64,000 nt of DNA from Oreohelix idahoensis (GCA_024509875.1 JAMPIV010017823.1:171501-235500); one strand, 5' to 3'. Counted from the first letter of the stretch, positions 10,820 to 22,384 are shown. The notes: generated by a model not told the origin, from the sequence alone. Program-made: numbers and translations.

Positions 10820-11560
10820 GTGCCACTTGTCATGATGCACTGGAATGCAGAGGGAGTGAACAGCAAGCAGGCTGGATACAGCAAAAAGACAGAGCTGGAA
10901 AACATCTTGTATGAGAAGCAAGTCAGTGTTTGCTGTATCCAAGAGACTCACTTGAAAGCAGATCAAACCTTTAAAATAAGGGGATATCAATGCTTCAGAT
11001 CCGACAGAAAAGATAGACGAAAAGGAGGAGTACTTACTCTTGTAAGGAATAACATTCCTGCACACGAAAGGAAAACCTTCATGGATGGAGCAGAATATCA
11101 GCTGTTGCAGATAAAGGTAGACAAGATGGAAATAGAACTCCTGAACTATTACTGTCCGAACAACAAACCCCTGAGTCTCAGCTCTATACAGGTACCAGCC
11201 ACCAACTTTATAGCAGTTGGAGACTTTAATAGCCACTCCCAGAGCTGGGGCTATAACCATCTGGATCACAGAGGTGAAGAGGTGAAACTTGGCAAGATGA
11301 TCACTCCCTAATCCTAGTCAATAATGCCACAGATACTCCTACCTTCTACTCCAGAGGATGGCACACAACTTCAACACCAGATCTTGCCTTCTCCACACCA
11401 GATATAGCTGGATCTATTAGTAGAGAAGTAGGAGACCAACTAGGGGGAAGCGACCATCGCCCAATCTTTCTTACTGTCCAGAGTGCAACTCTCAGTACAG
11501 GCCCAGCCATTACAAGATGGAACTACAAAAAAGCCAACTGGGGTTTATTCAGGCATCAGG
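10820..11560 (+). pseudogene. LINE endonuclease domain
   Basis: The frame opens at 10820-10835 with MHWNAEGV, the first catalytic strand. It then shows IQETHLK (catalytic E), GGVLTLVRN, and VGDFNSHSQSWGY followed by DHRGE. A frameshift near 11300 moves into another frame that carries TPDLAFST and the terminal SDHRP motif at 11449-11463. All expected exonuclease-endonuclease-phosphatase motifs are therefore present but split. The enzyme would nick the genomic target for target-primed reverse transcription. Confidence 0.8.
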
Positions 11561-13517
11561 TGAACACGCTGCTGTCTACCCTCAAGGTACAGAACAGAGA
11601 CATTAATGAAGTGGTAAAAGACTTCAACAGATGCATACTACAAGCTGCAAAAGAAACCATTCCCAAAGGAGGCCGGCGTAACTACATACCATACTGGTCC
11701 AGCACACTCCAAGAACGTCAGGAAGCTATGGACAGGGCTAGAAAGGACGCAGAGTCTCAGCCTTCACTTGAAACTCACAACAAATGCAAAAAGGCTGTAG
11801 CAGAGTTTCAGAGAACAAAGCTAGAAGAAAAACGGAAAAGCTGGAGAACTAAAACGGCATCGCTGAACCTTGAGAAAGACGGCAGGAAACTTTGGAGATT
11901 AGTCAAGTCTCTAAATGAAGAGCGTTCCTCACCAGGCAGACTATCACATTGGATGAAGGTGGCAAACTTTTCAGAGGAAAACAAGCTGCAGACTTGTTTG
12001 CTAGAAGATACAGTTCAGAAAGCAACTTACCCATTAACATAGATCATCAGAGAGAGATAAGAAAAGAAATACTGGCAACCATGGGACAGACAGATACTCC
12101 TGCCCCAATGAGGGAACCCATCACACTAGGAGAACTACAGAAGGCTATTTCCAAGCTTAAGTTTCAAAAGTCACCCGGCCCAGACAAAATCAGCAACGAA
12201 ATGCTAGTAAATCTGAGCTCAGCAGCAAAGACAAAACTGCTTGAGATATTCAACCACAGCTGGTTGAAGGAACGGTACCCCAGGTATGGAGAGAAGCCAT
12301 CACAATACCCATACTAAAGAAAGGGAAATGTAAGACCGAGGCTACAATTTACCGGCCAATCAGTCTCACAAGCTGTGTTGGGAAGACTATGGAGCGAATA
12401 GTCAACCACAGATTGAAATGGTATTTAGAGTCTGAGCAGATCCTGGTGCCGGAACAAGCTGGATTTAGAGAATGCTACAGTATAGAAGACTAAGTTACTT
12501 ACTTGTCTCAAGCAATAGAAGATGCCTTCCAGGAGAAGAAAAAGGTCCTAACGATCTGGGTCGACTTCAAGCAGGCCTTTGACAAGGTGTGGAAAGATGG
12601 CCTCATTGCAAAACTTAGGAGAAGTGGAATCCAAGGCAACATGATGAAATGGATCCAGTCATACTTGCATAACAGGGAGAACTAGAGTCACTCTTGACGG
12701 TCTGCAGAGCAGAAAAAGTGTTGCTCCATCAGGGGGTACCTCAAGGAGGAGTAATTTCCCCAACACTCTTCCTTGTTTACATCAATGACCTGGTGAAAGA
12801 TCTCCCTGCAGGAGTTAAAGCTGCCTTATATGCAGATGACCTAGTACTCTGGTGCGCTGATGAAAATGTCACCACAGCAAATTATAGAATGCAGCGGGCA
12901 GCAGACATGCTAGTGTCATGGGCAGAGAAATGGCTTATCACAATAAACACAGACAAAACCTCCACAACACTGTTCTCCCTCGCCCCCAAGGACAAATCAG
13001 CTAACATACACCTAGGGACAACCGTGATCAAGGAAGAAGCTACCCCACCTATCTTGGGGTGACATTTGACCAAAGGCTTACATGGAATAAGCATATTGAA
13101 AACGCAGAAGGAAAGGCCCGAAGACGACTAGGCATACTCAGAAAATTAGCAGGTACCAACTGGGGAGCAAATGAACGAAATCTAAAGAAGATTTATAATG
13201 GAGTAATAAGACCACACTTAGAGTTTAGCTCAGCAGCATGGTCATCAGCTGCTAACTCACATCTGCAGTCTTTGGACAAGGTGCAAAATCAAGCTCTCAG
13301 GCTCATTACAGGAGCCATGAAAACTACACCAATAACAGAGATGCAGAAGGTTGCTGGATTACAGACATTGTCCCATAGAAGAGACACAAAAACCATGATC
13401 CAGATGGAAAAGTACAACAGTATGCCAATGCACCCAATGAAGGCAAGACTAGATGATCTGGCATTGGGACGTCTAAAGCGTAGCAGCTTTGTGCATCGGG
13501 AAGGAAAAGACTTATAA
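11560..13517 (+). pseudogene. LINE reverse transcriptase, frameshifted
   Basis: Landmarks in order: a basic pre-RT region; a frameshift near 11950; KLKFQKSPGPDKISNEML (finger); a frame change near 12260; IYRPISLTSCVGKTMERI; an in-frame TAA at 12491-12493; VDFKQAFDKVW with the first catalytic Asp; a shift near 12680; LHQGVPQGGVISPTLF; and YADDLV at 12829-12846, the catalytic pair, intact. The thumb region with LTWNKHIE and LAGTNWGA follows in another frame after 13060. Each domain is recognisable and little sequence is missing, so the damage is mostly small indels. Confidence 0.82.
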
Positions 13518-13540
13518 GACAGCATCAAGAAGACCTATCC

Positions 13541-14335
13541 ATGAAGACAACACCACTGAAGCCCACCCTATACCCTGTACCATGGGAGCAGGCCAGCAGT
13601 GCCCTCCAAATTAATACATCAGTCAGTGGTCTCACAAGTGGATGTGAGTATAATGATCTGCAAAAACGAACTGCTACATTGAGTATGATCCAAGAAAGCT
13701 ATCCCGATCAATCATGGATACATGCCTATACAGATGGATCAGCAACTAATGCTGTTAGGAATGGAGGTGCCGGTATCTTTATCTCATATCCTGACAACCA
13801 CTATGAGACTAGGCACATTCCCACTGGTAAATTCTGTTCCAAACTATACAGCTGAGGTTCAAGCTCTAGAGCAAGCTGCAAATATGATTTATAACACCAA
13901 CTCTGACTGCCACCAGGTAGTCATCCTCACAGATGCACTGTCTGTCCTGCAAGCTCTCAAGGGTGGTAAAACTCCCGCATCTGAGAAATGAACTAAACAA
14001 GGTAGCTGCCAAAAAGAGAACCATACTTCAGTGGGTACCATCTCATTGTGGTGTACCCGGAAATGAAAAGGCAGATAAACTTGCAAAAAAGGGAGGAGAA
14101 TGTGAACAAGAAGATAATGAAGTCACATACTTTGAGAAAAAAGAGAGCTATCCAGACTATCAGAAGAGAACAGAACCAACCCAAAGACGACTATCACACT
14201 CTCGACTGGCAGGGACAGATAAAAACTATTTTTCGACTCAGGACAGGGCATAACAAACTGAATAAACACATGCACAAGCTACGATTGTCTGCTTCACCAC
14301 TGTGCACATGTACGGAGTCATAGCGCCTAGAGCTG
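13541..14335 (+). pseudogene. LINE RNase H domain and C-terminal cysteine region
   Basis: YTDGSATNAVRNGGAG carries the first RNase H aspartate. ALEQAANM has the Glu helix, and VVILTDALSVLQAL the next Asp. WVPSHCGVPGNEKADKLAKK supplies the conserved His/Asn and final Asp. These motifs are spread over three frames (breaks near 13850 and 13985). The end, IFRLRTGHNKLN then LCTC, matches the metal-binding C-terminal part of such LINE proteins; the copy is cut off at about 14335. Confidence 0.82.
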
Positions 14336-14539
14336 TGCACGGGTAGCATATAAGTGTATCTGTACAACAGTTAGTTTATTAGTTACTTGCACTCCCGCTT
14401 TTTTTCCTTTTTTAAATTATATTTTCTTTGCAGGGGGCCCCACTACCCTTAACAAGAGCTAGAGGCTGTAACGAACACTTGTTTTAATATTATTGTATAT
14501 TAATAAAAACATTTATCTGAAATTCATTTTTTTTCTTTC

Positions 14540-14632
14540 TAGTTTTACATTTTAGAAGATTGGAGAGGGGCCCTAAAATATCTTAATAGCCTAGGGCTTC
14601 CGGAGTCCTTAATCCGACCCTGACATACGTCA
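14540..14632 (-). repeat. Putative hAT-type MITE end
   Basis: From 14632 the minus strand reads CAGGGTCGGATTAAGG and reaches TTTTAGGGCCCC. The plus-strand sequence at 22648-22720 (AGAGCCGGATTAACG to TTTTAGGGCCCC) is the same kind of end. No target duplication was established. Confidence 0.4.
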
Positions 14633-14963
14633 ATCGCATTTATGATACAAAAAAAGGTTTTGTAGGACCTGCGAAAAGGGAAAACTTGAACTCACAAAAC
14701 CTGTAAACACCGCCGATCTCATTACACTTGTAAATTTATTGTAGAAATTAGAAAACTTGGGTGACACGAAATCAATCTATTTTTAGACTTTCCTTCTTCC
14801 TGATGAGTGATCTCACCTTTCCGGCTGCCGCCTCCCTTGTTATTGGTTGGAAGAAGGGTGTGAAGAAGGGCGGGGTTAATGTTTGGGGAGGTTGAGGTTC
14901 AGTTTTGCTGCATATCCGTTTATGCGGTTGTGCATTATATACAAGATATATATATATATATAT

Positions 14964-15953
14964 ATGAGGGACGGTCAAAAACTAATGCCTAGTAATTTTT
15001 AATTTCATTCAATAGGCAAGAAAACAGATAACATTCACATTGAAATGTAGCCCCAAGTCTGAACTTCAAAAATTTATTTCTCAATGTAGTCTCCGCTATT
15101 TGTTACAGTTTTTGTTCATCTTCTCACAAGCGCATGTATCCCCGCACGGTAAAAAATTGTGTCCTTTTTCCTAAACCACTGGCGTACGGCGCGTTTAAGG
15201 GTCTCGGTGTCCTCAAAGTGATGTCCGCGAAGATCCTCTTTCAGTGGTCCAAACAGATGGAAGTCAGAAGGTGCAAGATCGGGACTGTAAGGGAGAATAT
15301 GGTAATAATGTCCATCCAAATTCTGCAATCGCATCAATGGTGCGTTTAGCGGTGTGTGGCGTGGCATTCTCGTGCTACAGTAGTGCAGTTCTCTGATCTT
15401 TTAATGGGTAAAGTCGCCGAAGACGACCTCTAAGCTTCTTCAAACTTTCAATGTAACGGTCTGCATTCACCGTGTTTCCGATTTCCAAGAAGTCTAGAAG
15501 AATCACACCCTTCTCATCCCAAAAGACGGAGGCCATAACTTTCCCTACAGATGGCGAACTTTTGAACTTCTTTCTTGTCGGCGATGTTGTGTGATGCCAT
15601 TCCATTGACTGCCTCTTGGATTCTGGTTCAAAACAATGAACCCAAGTCTCATCATCTGTCACAATATTCGATAAAAACTCTTCTCCTTCAGTTTCGTAAC
15701 GGTGCAGGAGGTTGATGGCTATGGTCTCGCCTTCAGCATTGAGGAATTCTATGACATAACGTTGTTTTAACCGAACGTCTTTGGCAGCCATTTTTAAACT
15801 GTTACAGCGGTGCCACCTGTTACTGAAACAGGTTGGTAATGCTATACAGTGCAGAAGAGTGTTTGAGGAATCCTACTAAATTTACAAATTGCACACTGAT
15901 GCAGTATTTACATACATAAAAAATAGGAGGCATTACTTTTTGACCTTCCCTCG
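14964..15953 (-). mobile_element. mariner-type element, internally deleted
   Basis: The left end TGAGGGACGGTCAAAAACTA and the inverted right end CGAGGGAAGGTCAAAAAGTA are matching terminal repeats bordered by TA-rich sequence. The length near 990 bp is about 300 bp short of a full mariner. Confidence 0.82.
15116..15791 (-). pseudogene. mariner transposase, N-terminal deletion and frameshifts
   Basis: The frame from 15791 has a short mismatched N-terminus joined directly to LLHRYETEGEEFLSNIV. The helix-turn-helix DNA-binding region is therefore deleted. VTDDETWVHCFEPESKRQS is the classic first-Asp signature. The second Asp region, near 15360, reads HENA instead of HDNA and falls in a shifted frame. 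LPYSPDLAPSDFHLFGPLK (third Asp of the mariner DD34D pattern) is in yet another frame at 15116-15367. It cannot be functional. Confidence 0.85.
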
Positions 15954-16039
15954 TATATATAGCTGTCTTGGTTTATATGTATGTGAGTGTGTGTGTGTGT
16001 GTTAATAAAGCGTGCATGAGTGACGCTGATCACATACAA

Positions 16040-16290
16040 CCCCGGGAAGTTTCCCCGGAAAGGGGGGGGGGGGTCTCTTAGGAGGCAAAGAAAGATTAGG
16101 ACTATCGCTCCCTCAGCCATGTCGTATGAGCCACTTTATCTGAGGTTTCACATAAGGCTGGTAACTTGTTTGTGTCTAATGTATTGCTACAGGAACTACT
16201 ACCGCTGTAAGACTACATGAATGCTTCATGCAAGGACACCAGCAGTGAAGATGTCCCCGTGTTCCTTGGGGAGCACAAGGAGAACTGATG
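16040..16290 (+). repeat. Dispersed repeat G
   Basis: Carries CTCAGCCATGTCGTATGAG and GGCTGGTAAC blocks related to 23855-24035 and 48860-49020. It ends in GTTCCTTGGGGAGCACAAGG, which also resembles the LINE tail at 10031. A G12 run lies at about 16061-16073. Confidence 0.5.
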
Positions 16291-16314
16291 GAGATGATGG
16301 TTAAAAACAGTTAG

Positions 16315-16411
16315 CAGTCTAAGGAGATGGCCCAAATAATCGTTGCAGTCTAAGGAGATGGCCCAAATAATCGTTGTAGTCTAAGGAGATGGCCCAAATA
16401 ATCGTTGTAGT
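16315..16411 (+). repeat. 31-bp tandem repeat, three copies
   Basis: Three near-identical units containing CTAAGGAGATGGCCCAAATA. They lie directly before an RTE-like LINE fragment. Confidence 0.9.
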
Positions 16412-16439
16412 CTCATTTCTTGTCACAGCATTCATTTTT

Positions 16440-16965
16440 TTCCGAAGATTAGCAGCTGAGAGACTTTTTCAGGCAATAAATCGAAGACTCCTCAGCAAAA
16501 GAGAAATTGGCAAAAAGACGAATATGGCTGTAAATCGCTCCACCTATGTCCCAGTCTTGGTTTATGGATGCGAGTCATAGGCAATGACTACAACCCACAA
16601 AAGCCAGCTTCAAATTTCAGAAATGAGGTAACTGTTGACAGTGGTTGAAATAACAATAAGAGACATTTGTCCGCAACCGGACGATACGGCATGGCTTCAA
16701 AACATAGCCCCTGCAGATCCAAGTAAAACAGTCCTAACTACGATGGTTTGGCCAGTTCTGCAGAATGAGAGAAGATCCGCTACCACGACAAATATGGGAA
16801 ACTAAGAGTCAGGTATCCAGACCTCCACGACGACCCAGAGTCCGCTAGGAGGACAACATTAGACAATCTCTGAAGGACCGAGAACTAAGGTGGAACCAGA
16901 CAAGGAGGATAGTATGGCGCTGTCTCTGGCAAACCTCTACACCCCAGGGTAGAAGAGGAACGACT
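16440..16965 (+). pseudogene. RTE-like LINE, RT C-terminal fragment
   Basis: A frame to 16580 reads INRRLLSKREIGKKTNMAV followed by VLVYGCES, the LYGCE motif that follows the RT thumb in RTE/BovB-type LINEs. Downstream frames keep an HHGLA-type segment and basic runs. Many stops are present. Confidence 0.55.
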
Positions 16966-17098
16966 AAGTAAGAAAGTATAAATTTTCCTTCATTATTTAG
17001 TTTGTTGGGTTAGTTTAGTTTTCAGTTCTATATAATATTATTCGTAATTTCCCAATGACTGGCGCCGAACGCTCCGCACTGAATATGGGGATTTTTGA

Positions 17099-17119
17099 GT
17101 TAGGATTAGGGTTAGGGTT
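17099..17119 (+). repeat. Telomere-like TTAGGG tract inside element end
   Basis: GTTAGGATTAGGGTTAGGG on the plus strand. The mirrored tract at 19065-19108 reads as CCCTAA-like on the plus strand. It is part of the element end, not an old telomere. Confidence 0.7.
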
Positions 17120-17454
17120 GTCACGGGATTGCCTCCCCTTGCTGTGCAGTAGTGGTCCACTAATGGTCACAACGCAAGCGTATCTAAAAGTAGGTCATCC
17201 AAGGTATCTATCTTAGCGCAAGATTGCTCTTGGCAAAGATATAGATAGAAGATGAATGTCGTTTCTACCTTAGGGGAGCCTTCACAAGAAATTCCCAGAA
17301 GTCAAGAACAAACGCTGCTTAAGGGCTGAGCAAATTTGTTAACTTATTATCTGGTCCGTCGTCTTTTGTGAAGGGGTTATGCAATGATTCTGGCCCGTCA
17401 AGCCCCCAGTTGTAGTAATCCAACGAATGCCCTCTTATAATTAATGGCTCTATA

Positions 17455-17530
17455 TTTATGTGTGTGTATGTGCGTGCGTGCGTGTGTGTGTGTGTGTGTG
17501 TGTGTGTTTATATATGTGTATGTGTGTAGT
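17455..17530 (+). repeat. TG/TA microsatellite
   Basis: An impure (TG)n tract with TGCG interruptions followed by TATATG. Confidence 0.85.
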
Positions 17531-18009
17531 TATCAAGAAAAACTGGCTCGTATGATTGCTTTTGTACATTTAAACTGAATCAACTATTATTGTTTAGTTT
17601 AGAATAACATGCAACAAATTTAATAGTCTTTAACATGGGAAAGTAAATATGGAAAATTGGGTGAAAGTTATATCAAGCTTTCCTCACTGAGGTATAGGTA
17701 GGGCGTTAATAATGTCCGTATTTTTGCTGTAGGCTGTTATATAACACTTAGCTCCAGGTGAGTCCTGCAGCTGTGGTTTCCGTCACTTCTTTTTGGTGAT
17801 GAGTACACCTCTCCACATAATTCGTCCACTGTAGGCGGTTGGTGGTGATACTCTTCTCTCACACTAGTGGCGTAGGAACTTCAGTACTTAAGTCTGATGT
17901 CTTGTAACCACGAACCCAAAATTTTGGGAATACACACTTCTCCTGGCGCAGATTAGAATGGACCCACAGCCCTGTATTTAGATGATGTTCGAATCACTTA
18001 AGTCTGAGA

Positions 18010-18155
18010 AATTCCTCTTATGACGAGTGAAGCACTTGGTCTGGAAATCTATAATTCCTCTTATGACGAGTGAGACACTTTGTCTGGAAATCTGTAATTC
18101 CTCTTATGACGGGTGAGACACTAGGTCTGGAAATCTAGAATTCCTCTTATGACTC
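18010..18155 (+). repeat. 43-bp tandem repeat, 3.4 copies
   Basis: Units start AATTCCTCTTATGACGAGTG and contain GTCTGGAAATCT. Copies are 18010-18052, 18053-18095 and 18096-18138, plus a partial. Confidence 0.9.
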
Positions 18156-18834
18156 CTTGTGATAAAATTCCCAAGTTTCCAGTCTTGTATTAAAATTGCG
18201 GGTTTACTTGTACTTCCAAAGTTGCCCAATACTCGATCTGGTACTTATAGTTGTGGAATGATAAGTCCCATCCTCTTTCCTCTGGCTTGTATGAGGTGTT
18301 TAGTTGACATTGCGATGCACTCTGTCTGTGTGCTGGGACTCCGAGTTTGTTAGATTATATCTCGCAATCCTTATTTTCAAATCCCAGCTGTGTTTCCGCC
18401 GAAATTTCCAATCAAATCATAGTAGATTCTGGCGAACCAATCCAATTTATCTAGCACTGTGTGGGTGGGGAAGTTTATCATTACTCATCCCACGTGTATT
18501 TGAAACTATTAAATTTAATATACACGCGTGACCTCTTACACAGTGATGTCATATCGTTACCTAAGACTTCCGCGCACCTCTGTTTATCACCTTTATCTGC
18601 GTGCCTCCGCTAGACAGATGTCTGGTCAGACCGGATGGTCTTCTTTCATCGTATCACATACCGGCTTGTGTCAACATGATCAACAGCTTTCAAATGGGGT
18701 CAAATGTTTGACCGCCCCGTTTCCACAGGCGGTGAGACAGATTAGGCGATAAAATATTATCGCTGGCCGGGTCACCAAACCTGGCGAATCGTAACAACAG
18801 TCTGGGAGTGAAGTGTGAAACAATAAGATACGCA

Positions 18835-18905
18835 TTACTCCCGTAGCAAATACAGCCATAGGGGAGTGGCGTGTTAGAGACTTTACCATGCTATGTCCAG
18901 CATAG
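18835..18905 (-). repeat. SINE-A 3' fragment
   Basis: The AGGGGAGTGGCGTGTTAGAG block and TCCAGCATAGAG match the tail of the SINE-A family defined at 19393-19648. Confidence 0.6.
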
Positions 18906-19392
18906 AGCAAATTGTGAAAATAGCGAACGAAAAGGCATGATTTATGCCAAATAAAAGCGATGAGTGAGAAAAATGAAGAAAAAGAAAAGATACTGCCGGA
19001 GGGCTGAAGAGGTGAGAGATCACACAAAAGGACACGTACAGACGTGTCGTCACAAGGGTTATGGTTAACCCTAACCTAAATCCTAATCCTAAACCTAATC
19101 CTAACTCTATAATAGTTAATACATATATTCACTGCGGAACGTTCGGCGACAATCATTGAGAAATTACAATATTTTTTATTTCAGCTGTTTGCCAGTCTGT
19201 GGCGAGCCACGCGTCTTTCAACCTAGACAGAAGTCCTTCGGTTATATCAGAGCGCAGTTGCTAGTTAAAATGAAGAGGAATTATGAACTCTGGTGTGGCG
19301 TTCATAAACAGGCTCTTCTGGAGCCCATATGAGGTTGAGCCATTTCACACTGTAAGGCGCCCCCCCCCCCCTTATATAGTATCTAACAGTTA

Positions 19393-19648
19393 CGGTAAAG
19401 GTAGTCCCGTAGCAGATACTAGCTTAGGGGAGTGAAGTGTTAAAGACTTCACTATACTAGGTCCAGCATCGAGAGGTGGGTTGACCAGTTCCCTTCCTCG
19501 CTGTCTTTTCCTTCCCTAACTCAAGAGCCAAGTCAGGTATCCATTTACAGCTGGTTAGACTGAAGTGCATCGATACAGTGAATTGAACCCGACACCTTTG
19601 CCGCGAAGAACCAGCACTCTAACCACTCTGTCAATCGGACGCTCACGT
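19393..19648 (-). repeat. SINE-A, tRNA-headed SINE
   Basis: On the minus strand the head at about 19646 has GACAGAGTGGTTAGAGTGC (A-box-like) and GGGTTCAATTC (B-box-like), marking a tRNA-derived pol III promoter. The body has CTGTAAATGGATACCTGACT, GCGAGGAAGGGAACTGGTC and CTCTCGATGCTGG, and the end is GGGACTACCTTTACC. Other copies are at 29163-29421, 47592-47826, 48250-48475 and 53049-53305, with fragments at 18835 and 22925. Confidence 0.8.
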
Positions 19649-19804
19649 ATAATGTATTTATGAAGAATACAGTGGATAGCGTACAAAATAGTAATGAGGA
19701 TGTCCTGAAAAAAGCTAGTGCGCAAAGAAAGCCTCTACTCACAGCAGAAGGGAACAATACACTTTCTTTGGGCATTTAATGAGAAGAAGAAAACTGAATT
19801 ACAT

Positions 19805-20240
19805 TACGACAACGTGAAGGAAAAAGAAAGAACGACAAAGTGAGACGATACTGAACAGTCTAGTGAACATAAATAACACATAAGGAAGGGAAACCCGAGG
19901 CCTGTAAACAGTAAATTAATATTAGACAAACATAAAGGTATGTTTTCAGGCCCTCGTAAGAAATAAAGAAGTAGAACACTTGGACAACAGAAAAACAACA
20001 GACGTGAGTGGCTTACCCAGGGTTCGAACCCCGTACCTTCCGTACGACAACTCCGCCTAGCTATCAAGCGAATCACACTGACCCCACGGCCAGCTAGGCA
20101 TCCCCAAAAAAGGATGCTTTACTGACTATTTATCAGTAAGAAACACAAGATAACACCGGAAGTATACAGTGGGCAACTCAGCCCCTTAATGACGCAATCA
20201 CTTCTGTTGTTCCCCTATTAACAGTATGTGTCAGTCCAAA
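19805..20240 (-). repeat. SINE-C, tRNA-like repeat
   Basis: The minus strand carries a GTGTGATTCGCTTGATAGC A-box-like region and a perfect B-box GGTTCGAACCC near 20030. A GCATCCTTTTTTGGGGATGC hairpin lies just upstream. An inverted relative lies at 20437-20690. Confidence 0.6.
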
Positions 20241-20436
20241 CAAGAAGGTAGAAATACTGTAGACACTGCAAACACGTAATATATATGAAATATAACAACA
20301 CAGGTGAAGAACAATAATAAAGCACGGATAATACAAACCTGAAAGGAAATCAACAAGAAAGCTGATAAATTGTACTGGAGACTAGAAGTTGTGGAGAGAC
20401 ATCTTCTTCGTCTTCCTCGTTCGCCTTCAGACCTCC

Positions 20437-20690
20437 ACAGCATCCTTTTTTGGGGATGCCTAGCTTTAGTGTGATTGACTATATAAAGCTGAGTATACCT
20501 TTATGTTTGTAATTTACTGTTTTCCTCGGGTTTCAACTCAAGGTTCCCGACACTGTTAATAGGGGAAACAACAGAAGTTGATTCGTCATTAAGGGGTTGA
20601 GTAGCCCCCACCTGTTAAATAGTCATGTTAAAGCATCCTTTCTTTTGGGGATGCCTAAGTGGCCGTTGGGGTCAGTGTGTTTCGCTTTAT
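20437..20690 (+). repeat. SINE-C related pieces, inverted to the previous copy
   Basis: Two GGGGATGCCTA blocks (20452 and 20648) and the CTGTTAATAGGGG, CATTAAGGGGTTGAG and GTCAGTGTG blocks match 20075-20235 in reverse. The last part borders the LINE 3' end at about 20690. Confidence 0.6.
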
Positions 20691-20691
20691 T

Positions 20692-21786
20692 CCAAACACT
20701 CTGTTGTTTTTCGTTGACAGAAGTGGGTTGTTGCCATATGCTACTCCGTTCATTACTGCAGGTTGGGCAATACTGCAGGAGGTGTTCGACCGTCATCGGG
20801 CTGGTACCGCAGGTGCAAAGATCTGTTGCACCAATTTTGTATTTGTGGTATAGATGGTATCTCAATCTTTTGTGTCCAGTCCGAAGCCGAAAAATGATGA
20901 CCTGTTTTTTCCTGGATAGTTGATGATATGCGTCATTTTTCAAATGGCCCGGGTGCTCTCTTTCCCATTTGGACTTGAATGTAGCCTTTATAGTAGACTT
21001 TGCCATTGCGTAAGTTGTCTCTATATCATTTTGTTGTATGGCACCTCCTTCCTTAGCAAGTTTATCTGCCTCCTCATTTCCTGGTATGTTGCAACGGGCT
21101 GATATCCACTGGATTGTGCACTTGTTGAAGCATTTGGCCAGTCTTTCAAGGGAGATTATCAGATCTTTCAATCCTTTAGCATTGTGGCTCTCCAGCGCTG
21201 TTATTACTGAGAGGGATTCTGTAAAGATTAATATCTGTTTTTCCGCCTGTGCTTTGCATTCAGTAAGAGTTTCAGCTGCCTGTTTCAGGGCTTCTGCTGA
21301 AGTTATTGCAGTATTTGCCAGTGGCAATTGCCATAGAGTGGATTCTATTCTTTAATTTTATGAGGATGCCGGCACCCCCATTTTCAACTGCATTTTTTGC
21401 TGAACCATCAGTATATGCATGTGTCCAAAGCTTTGCTGGGAATTTTTGATCAATATACTTGGTTGCTATACACTTTCTTTGTGTTTCTGTCTGTGTTCCC
21501 TTACTTTCAATGCCTGGAATATCAGATTTTAGCTCAGGAAAGCATCTTGTTTTCCACAGTGGGATAGTTGGGCTTGTTGGTATTTTCTTTGCAACTGAGC
21601 TTGCTAGCATGGTATTTTTGCTAATTTTTTCTTTTGCTTGGGCCACAAAGTTAGTTCGCTTGATCCTGCCTCTTCCTAGCCTATTCATTCTTTGGAACAT
21701 GGGGTGTCCTTCGAGTCTCTTAAATTTTTCCGCTTGTTGTAGGACTCTGCTGTCACGTCTGTCCTCCATTGACTGTAGCCCTGTAA
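20692..21786 (-). pseudogene. LINE (I-like, second family) RNase H end
   Basis: Minus-strand frames at 21769-21272 and 21327-20692 contain THAYTDGSAKNAVENGGAG (RNase H Asp), ILIFTESLSVITAL, and IQWISARCNIPGNEEADKL, where the usual SHC reads ARC. These are followed by IFRLRTGHKRLRYHLY and LCTCGTSPMTVEHLLQYC, the C-terminal Cys/His cluster. There is a frameshift near 21300. The last residues run into SINE-C. The upstream part of the same LINE lies at 23479-23790, displaced by an inserted transposon. Confidence 0.8.
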
Positions 21787-22384
21787 TGTTTTCCGGTACT
21801 TGTGCGTTAATTCACCGGGTAATAATTATTTTGGAAATTTATTACCCAAACCGATCACCGTACTCTTTCTTGACTGAAAACGTGACATTTCACATTGTGA
21901 GCTCTCCCCCATTTGTAGTGTAGAATTTTTTTTTTCTTGCAAATCTTATCGTGCCATTTGTCATTTGATAGCGGTCCAGAGACGTGGAAGATGAATTTAC
22001 TGGAGGTGACAGATTTTACACGTAACAAAGAGAACTGTGTGAAGTTTTTGCAGAATCGGGGCATTCTACACACCGTCCGACTGTGTGCTAACAATCACCA
22101 GATGAGTTTGTCCTTGTCAGTTCGCCAAGATCGTTAGAGATGTCACATATGTACACAGGATATACCTATTCGTTCTGGCACCTGGCACAGACACATGTTA
22201 GATTCCTACATGTGTGAATTTTTGTGGCGACATCGGAATAAAGTTCGTCAGTCAGACCCGTTCGACAGTATACTGCTTGACATTGCAGAATTTTGGCCTC
22301 CTCTGTAAATTATGCAGCTACGAACGAACATGTGTATGTCCTGATATGTGCCAAGCTTCAGCGATCTTTGGTAATCTGTTCCCC

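Larger units (their letters stand above)
10598..14335 (+). mobile_element. I-superfamily-like LINE with endonuclease, RT and RNase H
   Basis: Domains in order are an apurinic-type endonuclease, RT, a cysteine-bearing linker and RNase H. This layout occurs in the I/Ingi/LOA group of non-LTR retrotransposons. At least five frameshifts and one nonsense codon break it. It stops at about 14335 without a visible tail. A second, nearly identical 3' end at 51590-52360 retains an (AAG)n tail. Exact clade was not determined. Confidence 0.82.
17035..19173. mobile_element. Non-autonomous element with long inverted ends containing telomere-like tracts
   Basis: The left end (about 17035-17120) and the inverted right end (about 19062-19173) align for roughly 90-110 bp. 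They share GTAATTTC, CAATGA, CGCCGAACG, TCCGCA and then GAGTTAGGATTAGG. The inner ends carry TTAGGG-like repeats. No transposase frame lies between them. A 140-bp relative is at 44215-44360. Superfamily unknown. Confidence 0.65.

Noticed and set aside
10599..10835. 78-codon frame across the 18-bp array
   Set aside because: It is repetitive because the unit is a multiple of three; there is no domain.
17099..19110. Interstitial telomere from chromosome fusion
   Set aside because: The TTAGGG tracts are short, inverted relative to each other and tied to matching transposon ends.
19575..19648. Possible tRNA gene (A and B box)
   Set aside because: The boxes belong to a SINE head with a shared non-tRNA body; no clover-leaf was seen. 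The same applies at 20030, 29170, 53060, 53681 and 57110.
20623..20691. C-terminal extension of the LINE protein after the Cys cluster
   Set aside because: These codons are SINE-C sequence read through, not LINE.
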